A DNA stretch of 64,000 nucleotides from JAKFDI01 sp044508835 (GTDB taxonomy: Bacteria > Pseudomonadota > Gammaproteobacteria > Burkholderiales > Burkholderiaceae_C). The notes beneath the pieces are model-generated. The model had not been told where the DNA came from, did no database searches, and saw nothing but the letters and a program-made list of their open reading frames with translations. The stretch spans positions 186,001-250,000 of the forward strand of contig JBIQHD010000002.1 in NCBI GenBank assembly GCA_044508835.1, in the 5' to 3' direction. Numbering within the stretch: the first letter of the stretch is position 1; each line of letters begins with the position of its first letter. Shown one piece after another: positions 37,639-48,225 of this stretch. The position numbers and the translations under genes were made by a program.

Positions 37639-39725
37639 GGCGGGCTGCGAAGCGGCGCCGGCTCGCGCGAGCCGGCCGGTGCGCCGCCGCTCCGGCGGGC
37701 GGCGGGCTCGACCGGAAGGGTAAACCGGAACTCGGTCGCGGCATTGCCGTCGGCCGCCGTCACCGTGACGAAGTCGAGCGCGCCGCCGTGCTGCTCGATC
37801 ACCGTGCGGCACACGCTCAGGCCCAGCCCCATGCCTTCGCGCCGCGTGGTGAAGAAGGGCGTGAAGAGCCGTTTGGCGACGTCCGCCGGCACGCCCGGGC
37901 CGCGGTCGACCACGCTGAAGGTCACCCAGCGCGGGCTGGTCTGGCGCATGCGGATGACGAGCTCGCGCTGCGCCGGCGGCGTGGCGGCTTCCTCCATCGC
38001 CTGGATGCCGTTGCGCGTGAGGTTGAGCAGCACCTGCTCGACCATCGTGCGGTCGCACACCACGCGCGGCAGGCCGGGCGGCACGTCCACCTCCACGCGG
38101 GTGCCGCTCTTGCGCGCCTGCAGGCGCACCAGCGGCAGCACGGCGTCGATCAGCAGCTCGCAGCGCACCGGCTCGTGCGCCTGCTCGCGGCGGCGCACGA
38201 AGTCGTGCACGCTCTTGATCACGCGCCCGGCGCGCTCGGCCTGCTCGGCGATGCGCAGCGTGGCCTGCTCGAGCAGGGCGGCCGAGTCGGCGTCGGCGCG
38301 GCCGTCGCGCATCAGGTTGAGCGAGCCGGCCGCGTAGCTGGCGATGGCGGCCAGCGGCTGGTTCAGCTCGTGGCTCAGCAGCGAGGCCATCTCGCCCACC
38401 GTCGCCAGGCGCGCGGTGGCCTGCAGCCGCTCCTGCTGCTGGCGCGAGATCTCCTCGATGCGGCGCTGCTCGCTCACGTCGAGCACGGCGCTCATCCAGC
38501 CGGTGTGCACGCCGCTGCCGTCGACCAGCGGCGCCTCGAAGATCAGCACGTCGAAGCGCTCGCCGTTCTTGCGCATGAAGGTGGTCTCGAAGCCCTCGCG
38601 CGGCTGCTCGCGCGCGATGTTGCCCAGGCGCACGGCCTGCCGCCCGCGGTACTGGTCGATCTTCTCCGGCGGCCAGTACGGCGGCACCGCGCTGCCCACG
38701 AGCTCTTCCGCGCTGAAGCCGACGATGTGGCAGAAGGCCGGGTTCACGTAGGTCACCCGCCCGTCGAGGTCGCGCGCGCGCAGGCCGGTGACGAGCGAGT
38801 CCTCCATCGCCTTGCGGAAGGCCAGCGCCTCGGCCAGCGCGCGTTCGGCGGCGGCGCGGCGGCGCACGTCGAGCACCAGCAGCAGCACCACCGCGCCCAG
38901 CGCCAGCGACAGCCCGAGCACCAGCGCCACCGCCAGGTTCGGGATCAGCCGCGGGCTGCCGGTGACGCTGTCCAGGCGCAGCTTGATCGGCTGGCCGACG
39001 TCGATCAGCCGCTCGGCCACGTACACGCCGCTGCCGCGCACGCGCCCGGCGCGCGCGAGCCGCGTGCCGTCGGCGTCGACGAAGCTGATCTCGTAGGCCG
39101 CGAGCGCGTCGGGGCGCACCGCGTCTTCGAGCAGCTGCGGCAGCGACACCGTGGCCGTCATGAAGCCGTCGAGCTCGCCGGCGGAGAGCACGGGGATGCA
39201 CACGTCGATCACTTCGTAGCCGAAGCCGCTGCGCAGCGGCACGAAGTAGCTGCGCGAGTAGGCCGGGCTGCCGTCGCGCAGCGCCGTGGTGCAGGCGAGC
39301 GCGGCGTCCTGCTCCATCTTGTCGCGCGGGATGCGGCTGAACAGCGGCGTGTGGAAGGGCGCGTCGGCCGCCTGCACGATGCGCATCTGCGTGTCGCGCC
39401 GCTCCAGGCGCACGATGTGGCTGCGGTGGCCGAGCAGCTCGCCCGCGCGCTGCCGCCACTGCGGCAGGGCGGGGTGGTCCCACAGCACGGCCTGCAGCGC
39501 CTGCAGGTCGGCCGCCACGGCATGGCGGATGTCGGTGGCCACGCCGGCGGCCACGGCGTCGGCCTCTTCCTGGCCGCGCGTGGCCTCGTAGTCGAGCGTC
39601 AGCGCCACGAGCAGCGATTGGGCCACCACCAGCAGCGCCACCAGCGCCGCCCACGGCAGGGCGCGGCGCCAGGCGGACAGGCCGCGGGGCGCGCGCGGCG
39701 AAGCGGGCGGGACGGGGGCGTTCAT
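37635..39725 (-). CDS. membrane sensor histidine kinase (DctS-like)
   Basis: 696 residues. Membrane helix near residues 25-45, a periplasmic sensing region of about 230 residues, a second helix near 290-310, then a PAS domain (GRVTYVNPAFCHIVGFSAEEL), and the kinase core. H-box LLSHELNQPLAAIASYAAGS with the phospho-histidine, N-box LLNLTRNGIQAM, G-boxes VVDRGPGVP and GMGLGLSV. The periplasmic domain plus PAS plus HisKA order is that of DctS/DctB dicarboxylate sensors. Divergent from maeB, 160 bases apart. Confidence 0.9.
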   Translation of the reverse strand: MNAPVPPASPRAPRGLSAWRRALPWAALVALLVVAQSLLVALTLDYEATRGQEEADAVAAGVATDIRHAVAADLQALQAVLWDHPALPQWRQRAGELLGHRSHIVRLERRDTQMRIVQAADAPFHTPLFSRIPRDKMEQDAALACTTALRDGSPAYSRSYFVPLRSGFGYEVIDVCIPVLSAGELDGFMTATVSLPQLLEDAVRPDALAAYEISFVDADGTRLARAGRVRGSGVYVAERLIDVGQPIKLRLDSVTGSPRLIPNLAVALVLGLSLALGAVVLLLVLDVRRRAAAERALAEALAFRKAMEDSLVTGLRARDLDGRVTYVNPAFCHIVGFSAEELVGSAVPPYWPPEKIDQYRGRQAVRLGNIAREQPREGFETTFMRKNGERFDVLIFEAPLVDGSGVHTGWMSAVLDVSEQRRIEEISRQQQERLQATARLATVGEMASLLSHELNQPLAAIASYAAGSLNLMRDGRADADSAALLEQATLRIAEQAERAGRVIKSVHDFVRRREQAHEPVRCELLIDAVLPLVRLQARKSGTRVEVDVPPGLPRVVCDRTMVEQVLLNLTRNGIQAMEEAATPPAQRELVIRMRQTSPRWVTFSVVDRGPGVPADVAKRLFTPFFTTRREGMGLGLSVCRTVIEQHGGALDFVTVTAADGNAATEFRFTLPVEPAARRSGGAPAGSREPAPLRSPP

Positions 39726-39830
39726 GGCGGGCGGCGCGCCCGGGCGGCGGGCGATCCGCCGAGTATTGCGGAGGCGGCGCCGGCCGGCCTACGCAGTTCC
39801 GCGCATCGCCGGGCGGGCGGGGCCCGCTCC

Positions 39831-39836
39831 TACAAT
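39831..39836 (+). promoter_or_regulatory. candidate -10 of the maeB promoter
   Basis: CCTACAAT context 50 bases upstream of maeB in the divergent region shared with the sensor kinase. The -35 is not recognisable, compatible with an activator-dependent promoter. Confidence 0.35.
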
Positions 39837-39885
39837 GACCGCCCTGTCGGTGCCGGGGGGCACCGTCGCCTGCCGGGAACGATCC

Positions 39886-42180
<2,295 letters not shown>

Positions 42181-42386
42181 ACCGGCCCCCGCCGCCCCGG
42201 CGGGGCAGGCCATGGAACGCTGGTGCAGTGCACCATGGTCGCGACGGTGACATTTCCCTGACGCTCGTCAAGCGGTCCGGCTTCCTGTCGGGTTGAAGCG
42301 CCTGGATTTCCCTCCTGCTCTCTCCTTGCAAGAGAGTATGTACTCACGTAATCACGTGCGCCACTGCCCGAAATTGAGGCAGAGGC

Positions 42387-42415
42387 TTGAGCTTTGGCGG
42401 CCGATTCTGTACGAT
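42387..42415 (+). promoter_or_regulatory. promoter of the RNase-barstar locus
   Basis: TTGAGC (42387-42392), exactly 17 bases, TACGAT (42410-42415). The predicted transcript start near 42422 leaves a leader of about 20 bases that holds the Shine-Dalgarno of the GTG start at 42444. Upstream are two small palindromes (CTCTCT facing AGAGAG around 42318-42336, and CACGT facing ACGTG at 42345-42358) that could be regulator sites. Confidence 0.5.
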
Positions 42416-42443
42416 CTCGCTTTCGCATTTCAGGGAAAACCCC

Positions 42444-42863
42444 GTGTCTCTCCCTCGCCGCCCGCAGGCGTGGCAGTCCTTGCAAAAGTTGGGGCTCGCT
42501 ATCAGTTTCGCGGGCGCGCTGTTGGCGACGAACGTCGTTGCGGCCAAGGAGCAGTCACCGGAGGCGGCGACCGCCGCCGAAGTCGCCGTCGCGCAGCTTC
42601 CGGTCGAGGCCCGGGTGACCTATCGGTTGATTCGCGCAGGCGGCCCGTTCCCTTACGAGAAGGACGGCACGGTGTTCGGCAACCGCGAGCGCCTTCTGCC
42701 GCGTCATCCGCGCGGGTTCTATCGGGAGTACACGGTGGCCGCGCCGGGCGCGCGCCAGCGGGGCGCCCGGCGGATCGTCTGCGGTGGGCATCGGCCGGTG
42801 CGGCCGGTGGCCTGCTACTACACCGCGGACCACTACGCGAGCTTTCGCCGCATCGTGCCCTGA
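42444..42863 (+). CDS. secreted barnase-type guanyl-specific ribonuclease
   Basis: 139 residues from the GTG at 42444, which has an AGGGA Shine-Dalgarno; an ATG at 42387 would put the start inside the promoter. A signal peptide (SLPRRPQAWQSLQKLG then a hydrophobic stretch ending NVVAA) directs export. The catalytic domain matches the barnase/RNase Sa/N1 layout: VFGNRERLLP, YREYTVAAPG with catalytic Glu95, RGARRIV with the phosphate-binding Arg, and YYTADHYASF with catalytic His130. It cleaves single-stranded RNA after guanine. The inhibitor gene follows, as in other barnase loci. Confidence 0.9.
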   Translation: MSLPRRPQAWQSLQKLGLAISFAGALLATNVVAAKEQSPEAATAAEVAVAQLPVEARVTYRLIRAGGPFPYEKDGTVFGNRERLLPRHPRGFYREYTVAAPGARQRGARRIVCGGHRPVRPVACYYTADHYASFRRIVP

Positions 42864-42903
42864 GATGGACCTGGATTTTTGTGACCCGAGGAGGAACGAG
42901 ACC

Positions 42904-43299
42904 ATGCTCTTGCAGACCGTCCGTCCGAACATTGTTCAAGCGATCCGAGCCTATCGCGTCGAGGATCTGATGCAGGCCGCGCAGGACGCGGGCCAGCACT
43001 TCCTCTATGCCAGCCTCACGCAGGCGCAGACCAAGCAGGACGTGCTCGACAGCATCGCCGAGGCCTTTCTCTTTCCGTCGCACTTCGGCAAGAACCTCGA
43101 CGCGCTCTACGACTGCATGACCGACCTGGTCCACAAGTCCGGCACGCAGCCGGGCTTCGTGGTGGTGCTCGAGCAGCTGCCGGACAACCCCCGCTTCGAC
43201 CGCGAGGCGCGCGAGCAGCTGCTCGACGTCTTCCGCGACGCGGCCGACTTCTGGGGTGAACGCAAGATACCGTTCAGGTGCTTCTATTCTTTTCAGTAG
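42904..43299 (+). CDS. barstar-family ribonuclease inhibitor
   Basis: 131 residues, cytoplasmic (no signal peptide). Barstar-like signature: a helix HFGKNLDALYDCMTDL preceded by the conserved DVLDSIAEAFLFP, then a strand FVVVLEQLPDNPRF. In barstar the equivalent helix plugs the RNase active site, the DAL/WD aspartate facing the guanine site. A 35-residue N-terminal lead precedes the domain. Strong Shine-Dalgarno (GAGGAGG) and a 40-base gap after the RNase gene, so both are on one message and the inhibitor is likely well translated. Confidence 0.9.
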   Translation: MLLQTVRPNIVQAIRAYRVEDLMQAAQDAGQHFLYASLTQAQTKQDVLDSIAEAFLFPSHFGKNLDALYDCMTDLVHKSGTQPGFVVVLEQLPDNPRFDREAREQLLDVFRDAADFWGERKIPFRCFYSFQ

Positions 43300-43332
43300 C
43301 CCGCTCCCAGGAACAAGGGTCATGGGAGCGGG
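43300..43332 (+). other. hairpin directly after the barstar gene
   Basis: Perfect 10-bp stem (CCCGCTCCCA at 43300-43309 with 43323-43332) around a 13-base loop, starting on the first base after the barstar stop. No T tract follows, so it is not a typical terminator. It ends eight bases before the GTG of the micro-ORF and could act as a stability or processing element. Confidence 0.6.
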
Positions 43333-43340
43333 CGACGGAA

Positions 43341-43469
43341 GTGGCCCAAGTCATCGCGGAGAAGCCGGCCAAGCCGGCCGCCAAGAGCGCCGCGAATTCC
43401 ACCTTCGGCATGAACATGCCGCTGATGAGCAGCGCGTTCGACACCGCGATGTGGCTGAACGCCGCCTGA
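43341..43469 (+). CDS. possible 42-residue small protein
   Basis: GTG start preceded by the weak purine stretch GGCGACGGAA. The product begins VAQVIAEKPAKPAAKSAANS, a Lys/Ala/Pro half, and ends TFGMNMPLMSSAFDTAMWLNAA split as a short amphipathic, methionine-rich half. It is followed 20 bases later by a strong intrinsic terminator. The neat fit between barstar and the terminator, and the protein-like composition of its second half, make it more than chance. I do not recognise the family. It could be a real small protein, or just the 3' UTR of the barstar message. Confidence 0.45.
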   Translation: MAQVIAEKPAKPAAKSAANSTFGMNMPLMSSAFDTAMWLNAA

Positions 43470-43489
43470 CGGCGGCGTGACGACGACGA

Positions 43490-43512
43490 GGCGGCCTGCG
43501 GGCCGCCTTTTT
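43490..43512 (+). terminator. intrinsic terminator of the RNase-barstar locus
   Basis: 7-bp stem (43490-43496 with 43501-43507), TGCG loop and five T residues. The last T is also the end of the rsmA stop codon on the other strand. Confidence 0.85.
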
Positions 43513-44330
43513 CATGCCTGCGCGGCCCGTTGGGCGAGCGCGACGTACTCGGCGACGGGCACTTCCTCGGCGCGCCGCTGCACGTCGAAATCGCCGGCGA
43601 TGCCGCGGCCCTCGAGCCAGCGCCCCAGCGTGTGGCGCAGGATCTTGCGCCGCTGCGAGAAGGCCGTCGCCACCAGCTCGCCCAGCAGCGCCGGCTGCAG
43701 CGCCGGCGCATCGGGCAGCGGCAGCATGCGCACGACGGCCGAATCCACCTGCGGCGGCGGCTCGAATGCCTCGGGCGGCACGTCGAGCACCGTCTCGATG
43801 TCGTAGCGCCACTGCAGCATCACGCTCAGGCGACCGTAGGCCTTGCTGCCCGGCGCCGCGGCCATGCGCTCGACCACTTCCTTCTGCAGCATGAAGTGCT
43901 GGTCCTCGACGTGCGCCACCGCGTCGAGCAGGTGGAAGAGGATGGGCGTGGAGATGTTGTAGGGCAGGTTGCCGACCACGCGCAGCCGCTTGCCCAGGCG
44001 GGCCGCGAGGGCGGCGAAATCGACCTTCAGCACGTCGGACTCGATCACCTCGAGCGATTCGCGCTTGCGCAGCCGGGCGGCCAGGTCGCGGTCGAGCTCG
44101 ATCACGGTGAGCCGGCCGCAGCGCTCGGCGAGCGGGCCGGTCATGGCTCCGAGGCCGGGGCCGATCTCCACCAGCGCGTCGCCGGCCTGCGGGTCGATGG
44201 CGTCGACGATGGCATGGATGACGCCCTCGTCGGCCAGGAAGTGCTGGCCGAACCGCTTCCTCGGGAGATGGTGCCCCTCGCCCGGCTTGGGGCGGCCGGG
44301 CGCCTGGGCCCGCGACGTGTTTGCTGCCAT
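43512..44330 (-). CDS. rsmA: 16S rRNA (adenine1518-N6/adenine1519-N6) dimethyltransferase
   Basis: 272 residues. SAM-dependent dimethylation of the two adjacent adenines near the 3' end of 16S rRNA. Motifs: RKRFGQHFLAD, VEIGPGLGAMTGPLA, VIELDRDLA, and catalytic NLPYNISTPILFHLL. About 22 residues of basic lead precede the domain. It follows surA after six bases; pdxA, which usually sits between them, is absent here. Confidence 0.96.
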   Translation of the reverse strand: MAANTSRAQAPGRPKPGEGHHLPRKRFGQHFLADEGVIHAIVDAIDPQAGDALVEIGPGLGAMTGPLAERCGRLTVIELDRDLAARLRKRESLEVIESDVLKVDFAALAARLGKRLRVVGNLPYNISTPILFHLLDAVAHVEDQHFMLQKEVVERMAAAPGSKAYGRLSVMLQWRYDIETVLDVPPEAFEPPPQVDSAVVRMLPLPDAPALQPALLGELVATAFSQRRKILRHTLGRWLEGRGIAGDFDVQRRAEEVPVAEYVALAQRAAQA

Positions 44331-44336
44331 GGGCGC

Positions 44337-45674
44337 CTAGGGAGGCGGCTCGCGCAGCTCCACGTAGGCGCGTGCGCGCAGCTCGCGCAGCCACTCGGCG
44401 TAGGCCTCGTCGAACTTGTGCTCGCGCAGCATGCTGCGCGCGAGCTGGCGCTGTTCGCGCGCGTCCAGCGAGATCTGGCGCCGCTCGACCACCTGGATCA
44501 GGTGCAGGCCGAAGCGCGACTCCACCGGGTCCGAGATGCCGCCGATCGGCAGGGCGTTCATCGCCTGCTCGAACTCGGGCACGAAGCTGCCCGCGGTGGT
44601 CCAGCCGAGGTCGCCGCCCTGCGAGGCGCTGCCGTCCTCGGAGTTCTCGCGCGCGAGCTCCTCGAAGCTGGCCGTGCCGGCGAGGACCTGCCGCTTGAAC
44701 TCGGCCAGGCGCCGCGCCGCCGCCTGCGCGGACAGCTGCGGCGACGGGCGCAGCAGGATGTGGCGCGCGCGGGTCTGCGCCACGGTGAAGGCCGTGCCTT
44801 CGCGCTTCTCGACCAGCTTGAGCGCGTGGAAGCCGGCGCCGGTGCGCAGCAGCGTGGGCGCTACCTCGCCGGGCTGCAGGTCGCGCACGTGGGCCACGAA
44901 CACGTCGGGCAGCCGGTCGGCCGGGCGCAGGCCGATGGCGCCGCCCTGGGCGCGGTTGCCGTCCTCGGAGACCTCGCGCGCCACGGCGTCGAAGGCCTCG
45001 CCGGCCTTCAGGCGCGCGAGCGCCGCCTCGGCGCGGGCGCGGCGCTGGGCCACCGTGGCCTCGTCGGCGCCCTCGGGCACGGTGACCAGCACCTGGGCGA
45101 TGTTGTATTCGGTGGTGCCGCGGGTCTTCGTGCGCTCCTGCTCGATCACCGCGTCGACCTCGGCGTCGGTGATGCGGATGCGCTGCTGCACCTCGCGCTC
45201 GCGCACCCGCTCGACCAGCAGCTGGTCGCGCACGTTGTTGCGGAACATGCCGTAGTCGATGCCCTCGCGGCGCAGCTGCTCGCGCAACTGCGGCAGGCTG
45301 AGCTGGTTCTGCGCGGCGATGTTGGCCACGGCGCGGTCGACGTCGGCCTCGTCCACGCGCGTGCCGCTGTCGCGCGCATGGCTGACCTGCACGCGCTCGT
45401 CGATGAGCATGTCCAGCACCTGGCGGCGCAGCTCGTCCGGCGGCGGCAGCGCGCCGCCGTTGCGCGAGGCGTTGGCCCGCACTGCGGCGATGCGGGCGTC
45501 CAGCTCGCCCGCCGTCACCAGCTCCTGGTTGACGACGGCAATGATGTAGTCGCCGACGCGCGCGCGCGCGCCGTTGCCCGTCTGCGCCGCGACGCCGAGC
45601 GCGGCCGCCGCGAGGGCGAGCGCCAGGGCCGCGGTGCGCAGGCGTGAGCGGAAGGCAGGGGTGGAGTCAGTCAT
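44337..45674 (-). CDS. surA: periplasmic chaperone/peptidyl-prolyl isomerase SurA
   Basis: 445 residues from the ATG at 45674. Signal peptide (RLRTAALALALAAAALGVAAQ), N-terminal chaperone domain (DYIIAVVNQELVTAGELDARI), and two parvulin domains: one around EYNIAQVLVTVPEGA, the second starting QTRARHILLRP and including EDGSASQGGDLGWT. It escorts outer-membrane proteins, LptD above all. Its start overlaps the lptD stop by eight bases. Confidence 0.95.
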   Translation of the reverse strand: MTDSTPAFRSRLRTAALALALAAAALGVAAQTGNGARARVGDYIIAVVNQELVTAGELDARIAAVRANASRNGGALPPPDELRRQVLDMLIDERVQVSHARDSGTRVDEADVDRAVANIAAQNQLSLPQLREQLRREGIDYGMFRNNVRDQLLVERVREREVQQRIRITDAEVDAVIEQERTKTRGTTEYNIAQVLVTVPEGADEATVAQRRARAEAALARLKAGEAFDAVAREVSEDGNRAQGGAIGLRPADRLPDVFVAHVRDLQPGEVAPTLLRTGAGFHALKLVEKREGTAFTVAQTRARHILLRPSPQLSAQAAARRLAEFKRQVLAGTASFEELARENSEDGSASQGGDLGWTTAGSFVPEFEQAMNALPIGGISDPVESRFGLHLIQVVERRQISLDAREQRQLARSMLREHKFDEAYAEWLRELRARAYVELREPPP

Positions 45675-48018
45675 GGGAGGCGAGGGGGAAGGCGGACGCC
45701 GGGTCGTCGCGCAGCAGGCGGTAGCCGGGCACATTTTCCTTCAAGACCTGCAGCGGATTGGAGCCGAGGCGGGAGAGGCCGACGAGCTCGAGCTGGAACA
45801 GCAGCCGCGTCGTGGCTTCGCTGCGGCCGGTGGACAGGCGCTCGGCGACCACCCGGCCGATCCAGCAGCCGGCGTCGTACTCGAGGCCGGCGATGGCGTC
45901 GGTCAGGCGGCGGTCGCGCATGCTGTAGTTGACGCGCCCGACGCCGTACCAGGTGCCCTTGCAGCTGCCGGCGGACGGCCGCGGCGCGCGCGGCTTGTCG
46001 GCCGGCGTGCGCCCGCCGCCGATCGGCCACTGCCAGCCCACCTCGAACTGCTCGCTCAGGCCGCGGGTGAAGCGGTAGCGCGCGTTGAGGGTGCGGAACG
46101 GCCCCGGCGAGTAGCGCGCGCCGAGGATGGAGCGCGAGATGCGCTCGTTCTCCGGGCTGTACTGCAGCGAGGCGTCGAGCGTCCAGTTCGGGATCACCGA
46201 GGTCGAGCCCAGCAGCAGCATGTCGGACAGCTCCTGCGTGAGCGGCGGCCCCTGCGGCGACAGGGCCGGGTCGAAGCGGCTGAGGTCGGCCTGCGGCGTG
46301 ATGAGCTGGTCGCGGAACAGGTAGCGCTGCGCCAGCCCCAGGCGCAGCAGCTCCTCGCCCGAGTCGGCGTCGAGCAGCCGCGTCGTCACGCCGGCGGTGA
46401 GCTGGTTGGCGTCGGACACGCGGTCGATGCCCGAGAAGGCGTTCTCGGTGTAGATGGACTCGAAGTTGAAGTCCTTGGCCGCGGAATCGAAGTTGGGCAG
46501 GCCCCGCTGGTCGCGGTAGGGCGTGTTCACGTAGAGCAGCCGCGGCTCGAGCGTCTGGCGCAGCGAGCGGCCGAGCCACTGCGCGTCGCGCTCGAACTGC
46601 CAGGCCGTGTCGAGGCTGAAGGTCGGGATCGCGCGCGAGGCGCTGTGGCGGCCGTCGAGCATCGGGCGGTCGAGGTCGTAGCTCGCCATGTTCAGGCTGA
46701 GCTTGGGGCGGATGCTCCATCCCGGCGCGACCCAGGGCCGCCCGACGCTGGCGATCACGTGCGCCCGCGTGCCGGTCGGCCGCGTGGTGGGCAGCGTACC
46801 TTCCGGGTCGGTGAAGCGGTTCAGCTCGGTCTCGACGCCGACCTCCAGGCCCGGGCCGACCGAGCGCAGCGTGCGTGCGCCGATCTGCGGCGCGCGCTGG
46901 TAGGGCGCGACGATCGGGCCGTCGGTGCTCTGCAGCACCTGCCAGCTCAGCACACGGGCGTACGTCGTCCAGCCGGCGACGGACCGGCTCGCCTGCAGGT
47001 CGCTCGCCAGCAGCCGCGGCGTGAGCGAGGACAGGTTGCGGTCGAAGTCCTTCCAGTAGTCGTCGTCCGACACGCGCAGCACGTTCAGCGACAGCGTCGT
47101 GTCGCGCCCGAAGGTGTGGAAGTGCTCGCCCTGGAAGGCGTGGCGGCTGCGGCCGGCGAGCCGGTCGTCGGGCATGAGCTCCAGGTTCAGCCGCCCCTGG
47201 AAGCTCGGCGCGAGGTAGCGGAACTCGCTGCCGAGCGACGCGCCGCGCTTGGCGCTGAGGCCGGGCGTGAAGGTGGCGTCGCGGTTCGGCGCGATGTTCC
47301 AGTAGTAGGGCGCCTCCACCTGCAGGCCGCTCTTGCTGTCGAGGTTGATCGACGGCGGCAGCCAGCCCGACTTGCGCGCGTCGGTGAGCGGAAAGCTCAG
47401 CACCGGCGCGGCGAGGATGGGCACGCCCATGAAGCGCAGCACGGCGCCCTCGGCGATGCCCTCGTTGGCCTCGAAGTCGAGCTTGACCCGGTCGGTGCTG
47501 AGGATCCACGCCGGCGTGCCGCCGCCGTCGGGCGTGCAGCTGGTGTAGGTGGCGCCGGTGGCGATGCTGCGCTTGTCGTCGATGAAGTCGATGCGCTCGG
47601 CCGTGCCGCCGGCGTCGACGACGGCGAAGTGGTAGGTCGGGTCGAGGAACCAGCCCTCGAAGCGCTGCACGTGCAGCCGCAGCTCGCTGCCGGTGTAGAC
47701 GTTGCCCTCGTGGGTGATGCGCACCTGCCCGCGCGCGAGCGCCAGGTCCTCGGGGTGGTCGTAGCTGAGCCGGTCGGCGGTGATCACGAGGCCGGCGCGG
47801 CGCAGCTCGGCCTCGCCTTCGAGCACGGTCTCGAGATCGGGCCGGCCGCGGATCTCGCGCGCCCGCACCTCGACGGGCGCGTCGGCGCTGGCCGCGGGCG
47901 CGGCCGTCTGCGCCCGCGGCGCGGCGGGCGCGAGCGACAGCGTGGCCGCCATCGCGGCCGCGAGGCAGTTCAGGGGCGTCCGCGGCGCGCGGTCGGGTGG
48001 GCGAAGGCTGGCAGGCAA
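45667..48018 (-). CDS. lptD: LPS-assembly outer-membrane protein LptD
   Basis: 783 residues from a TTG at 48018. That gives a plausible signal peptide (basic lead, then LNCLAAAMAATLSLAPA, cut near PRAQ); the ATG at 47952 leaves it too short and the ATG at 48153 adds 45 unlikely residues. OstA-like periplasmic domain (VEVRAREIRGRPDLETVLEG, then HEGNVYTGSELRLHV), followed by a large beta-barrel with regular aromatic strands. Cysteines at TSCTPD and at PSAGSCKG/DAGCWIG could form the inter-domain disulfides. With LptE (32200-32691) it places LPS on the cell surface. Confidence 0.93.
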   Translation of the reverse strand: MPASLRPPDRAPRTPLNCLAAAMAATLSLAPAAPRAQTAAPAASADAPVEVRAREIRGRPDLETVLEGEAELRRAGLVITADRLSYDHPEDLALARGQVRITHEGNVYTGSELRLHVQRFEGWFLDPTYHFAVVDAGGTAERIDFIDDKRSIATGATYTSCTPDGGGTPAWILSTDRVKLDFEANEGIAEGAVLRFMGVPILAAPVLSFPLTDARKSGWLPPSINLDSKSGLQVEAPYYWNIAPNRDATFTPGLSAKRGASLGSEFRYLAPSFQGRLNLELMPDDRLAGRSRHAFQGEHFHTFGRDTTLSLNVLRVSDDDYWKDFDRNLSSLTPRLLASDLQASRSVAGWTTYARVLSWQVLQSTDGPIVAPYQRAPQIGARTLRSVGPGLEVGVETELNRFTDPEGTLPTTRPTGTRAHVIASVGRPWVAPGWSIRPKLSLNMASYDLDRPMLDGRHSASRAIPTFSLDTAWQFERDAQWLGRSLRQTLEPRLLYVNTPYRDQRGLPNFDSAAKDFNFESIYTENAFSGIDRVSDANQLTAGVTTRLLDADSGEELLRLGLAQRYLFRDQLITPQADLSRFDPALSPQGPPLTQELSDMLLLGSTSVIPNWTLDASLQYSPENERISRSILGARYSPGPFRTLNARYRFTRGLSEQFEVGWQWPIGGGRTPADKPRAPRPSAGSCKGTWYGVGRVNYSMRDRRLTDAIAGLEYDAGCWIGRVVAERLSTGRSEATTRLLFQLELVGLSRLGSNPLQVLKENVPGYRLLRDDPASAFPLASHD

Positions 48019-48107
48019 GGGGCGGAGCGCAGGCTGAAAACCCCTGGCGCGACCCGTCCGATGCGGGGCGGCGCTGCCGTGCAGCGCGGGGCCGGGTTGG
48101 TGGGCGC

Positions 48108-48113
48108 TATTAT
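48108..48113 (+). promoter_or_regulatory. candidate -10 in the lptD/amgK divergent region
   Basis: TATTAT on the plus strand; on the minus strand the overlapping bases read GATAAT. It could serve amgK, lptD or both. No clear -35 in either direction. Confidence 0.4.
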
Positions 48114-48225
48114 CCCCGAGGGTGCTGCGCGCCCGCCGGCGCCGGGCGTCCATTCCCGGTGTCCGCGCCCCCGGCCCCTCGTCCCCTCGCCCCCTCCAAC
48201 CGTTCCGATCCCGGCCGCCCCCGCG

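Noticed and set aside
36910..38337. 475-codon plus-strand frame starting in the solo hairpin
   Set aside because: Covers the reverse of the response regulator and kinase genes, whose motifs are intact.
42183..42210. GC hairpin after maeB
   Set aside because: Stem is fair but lacks a T tract; not strong enough to call a terminator.
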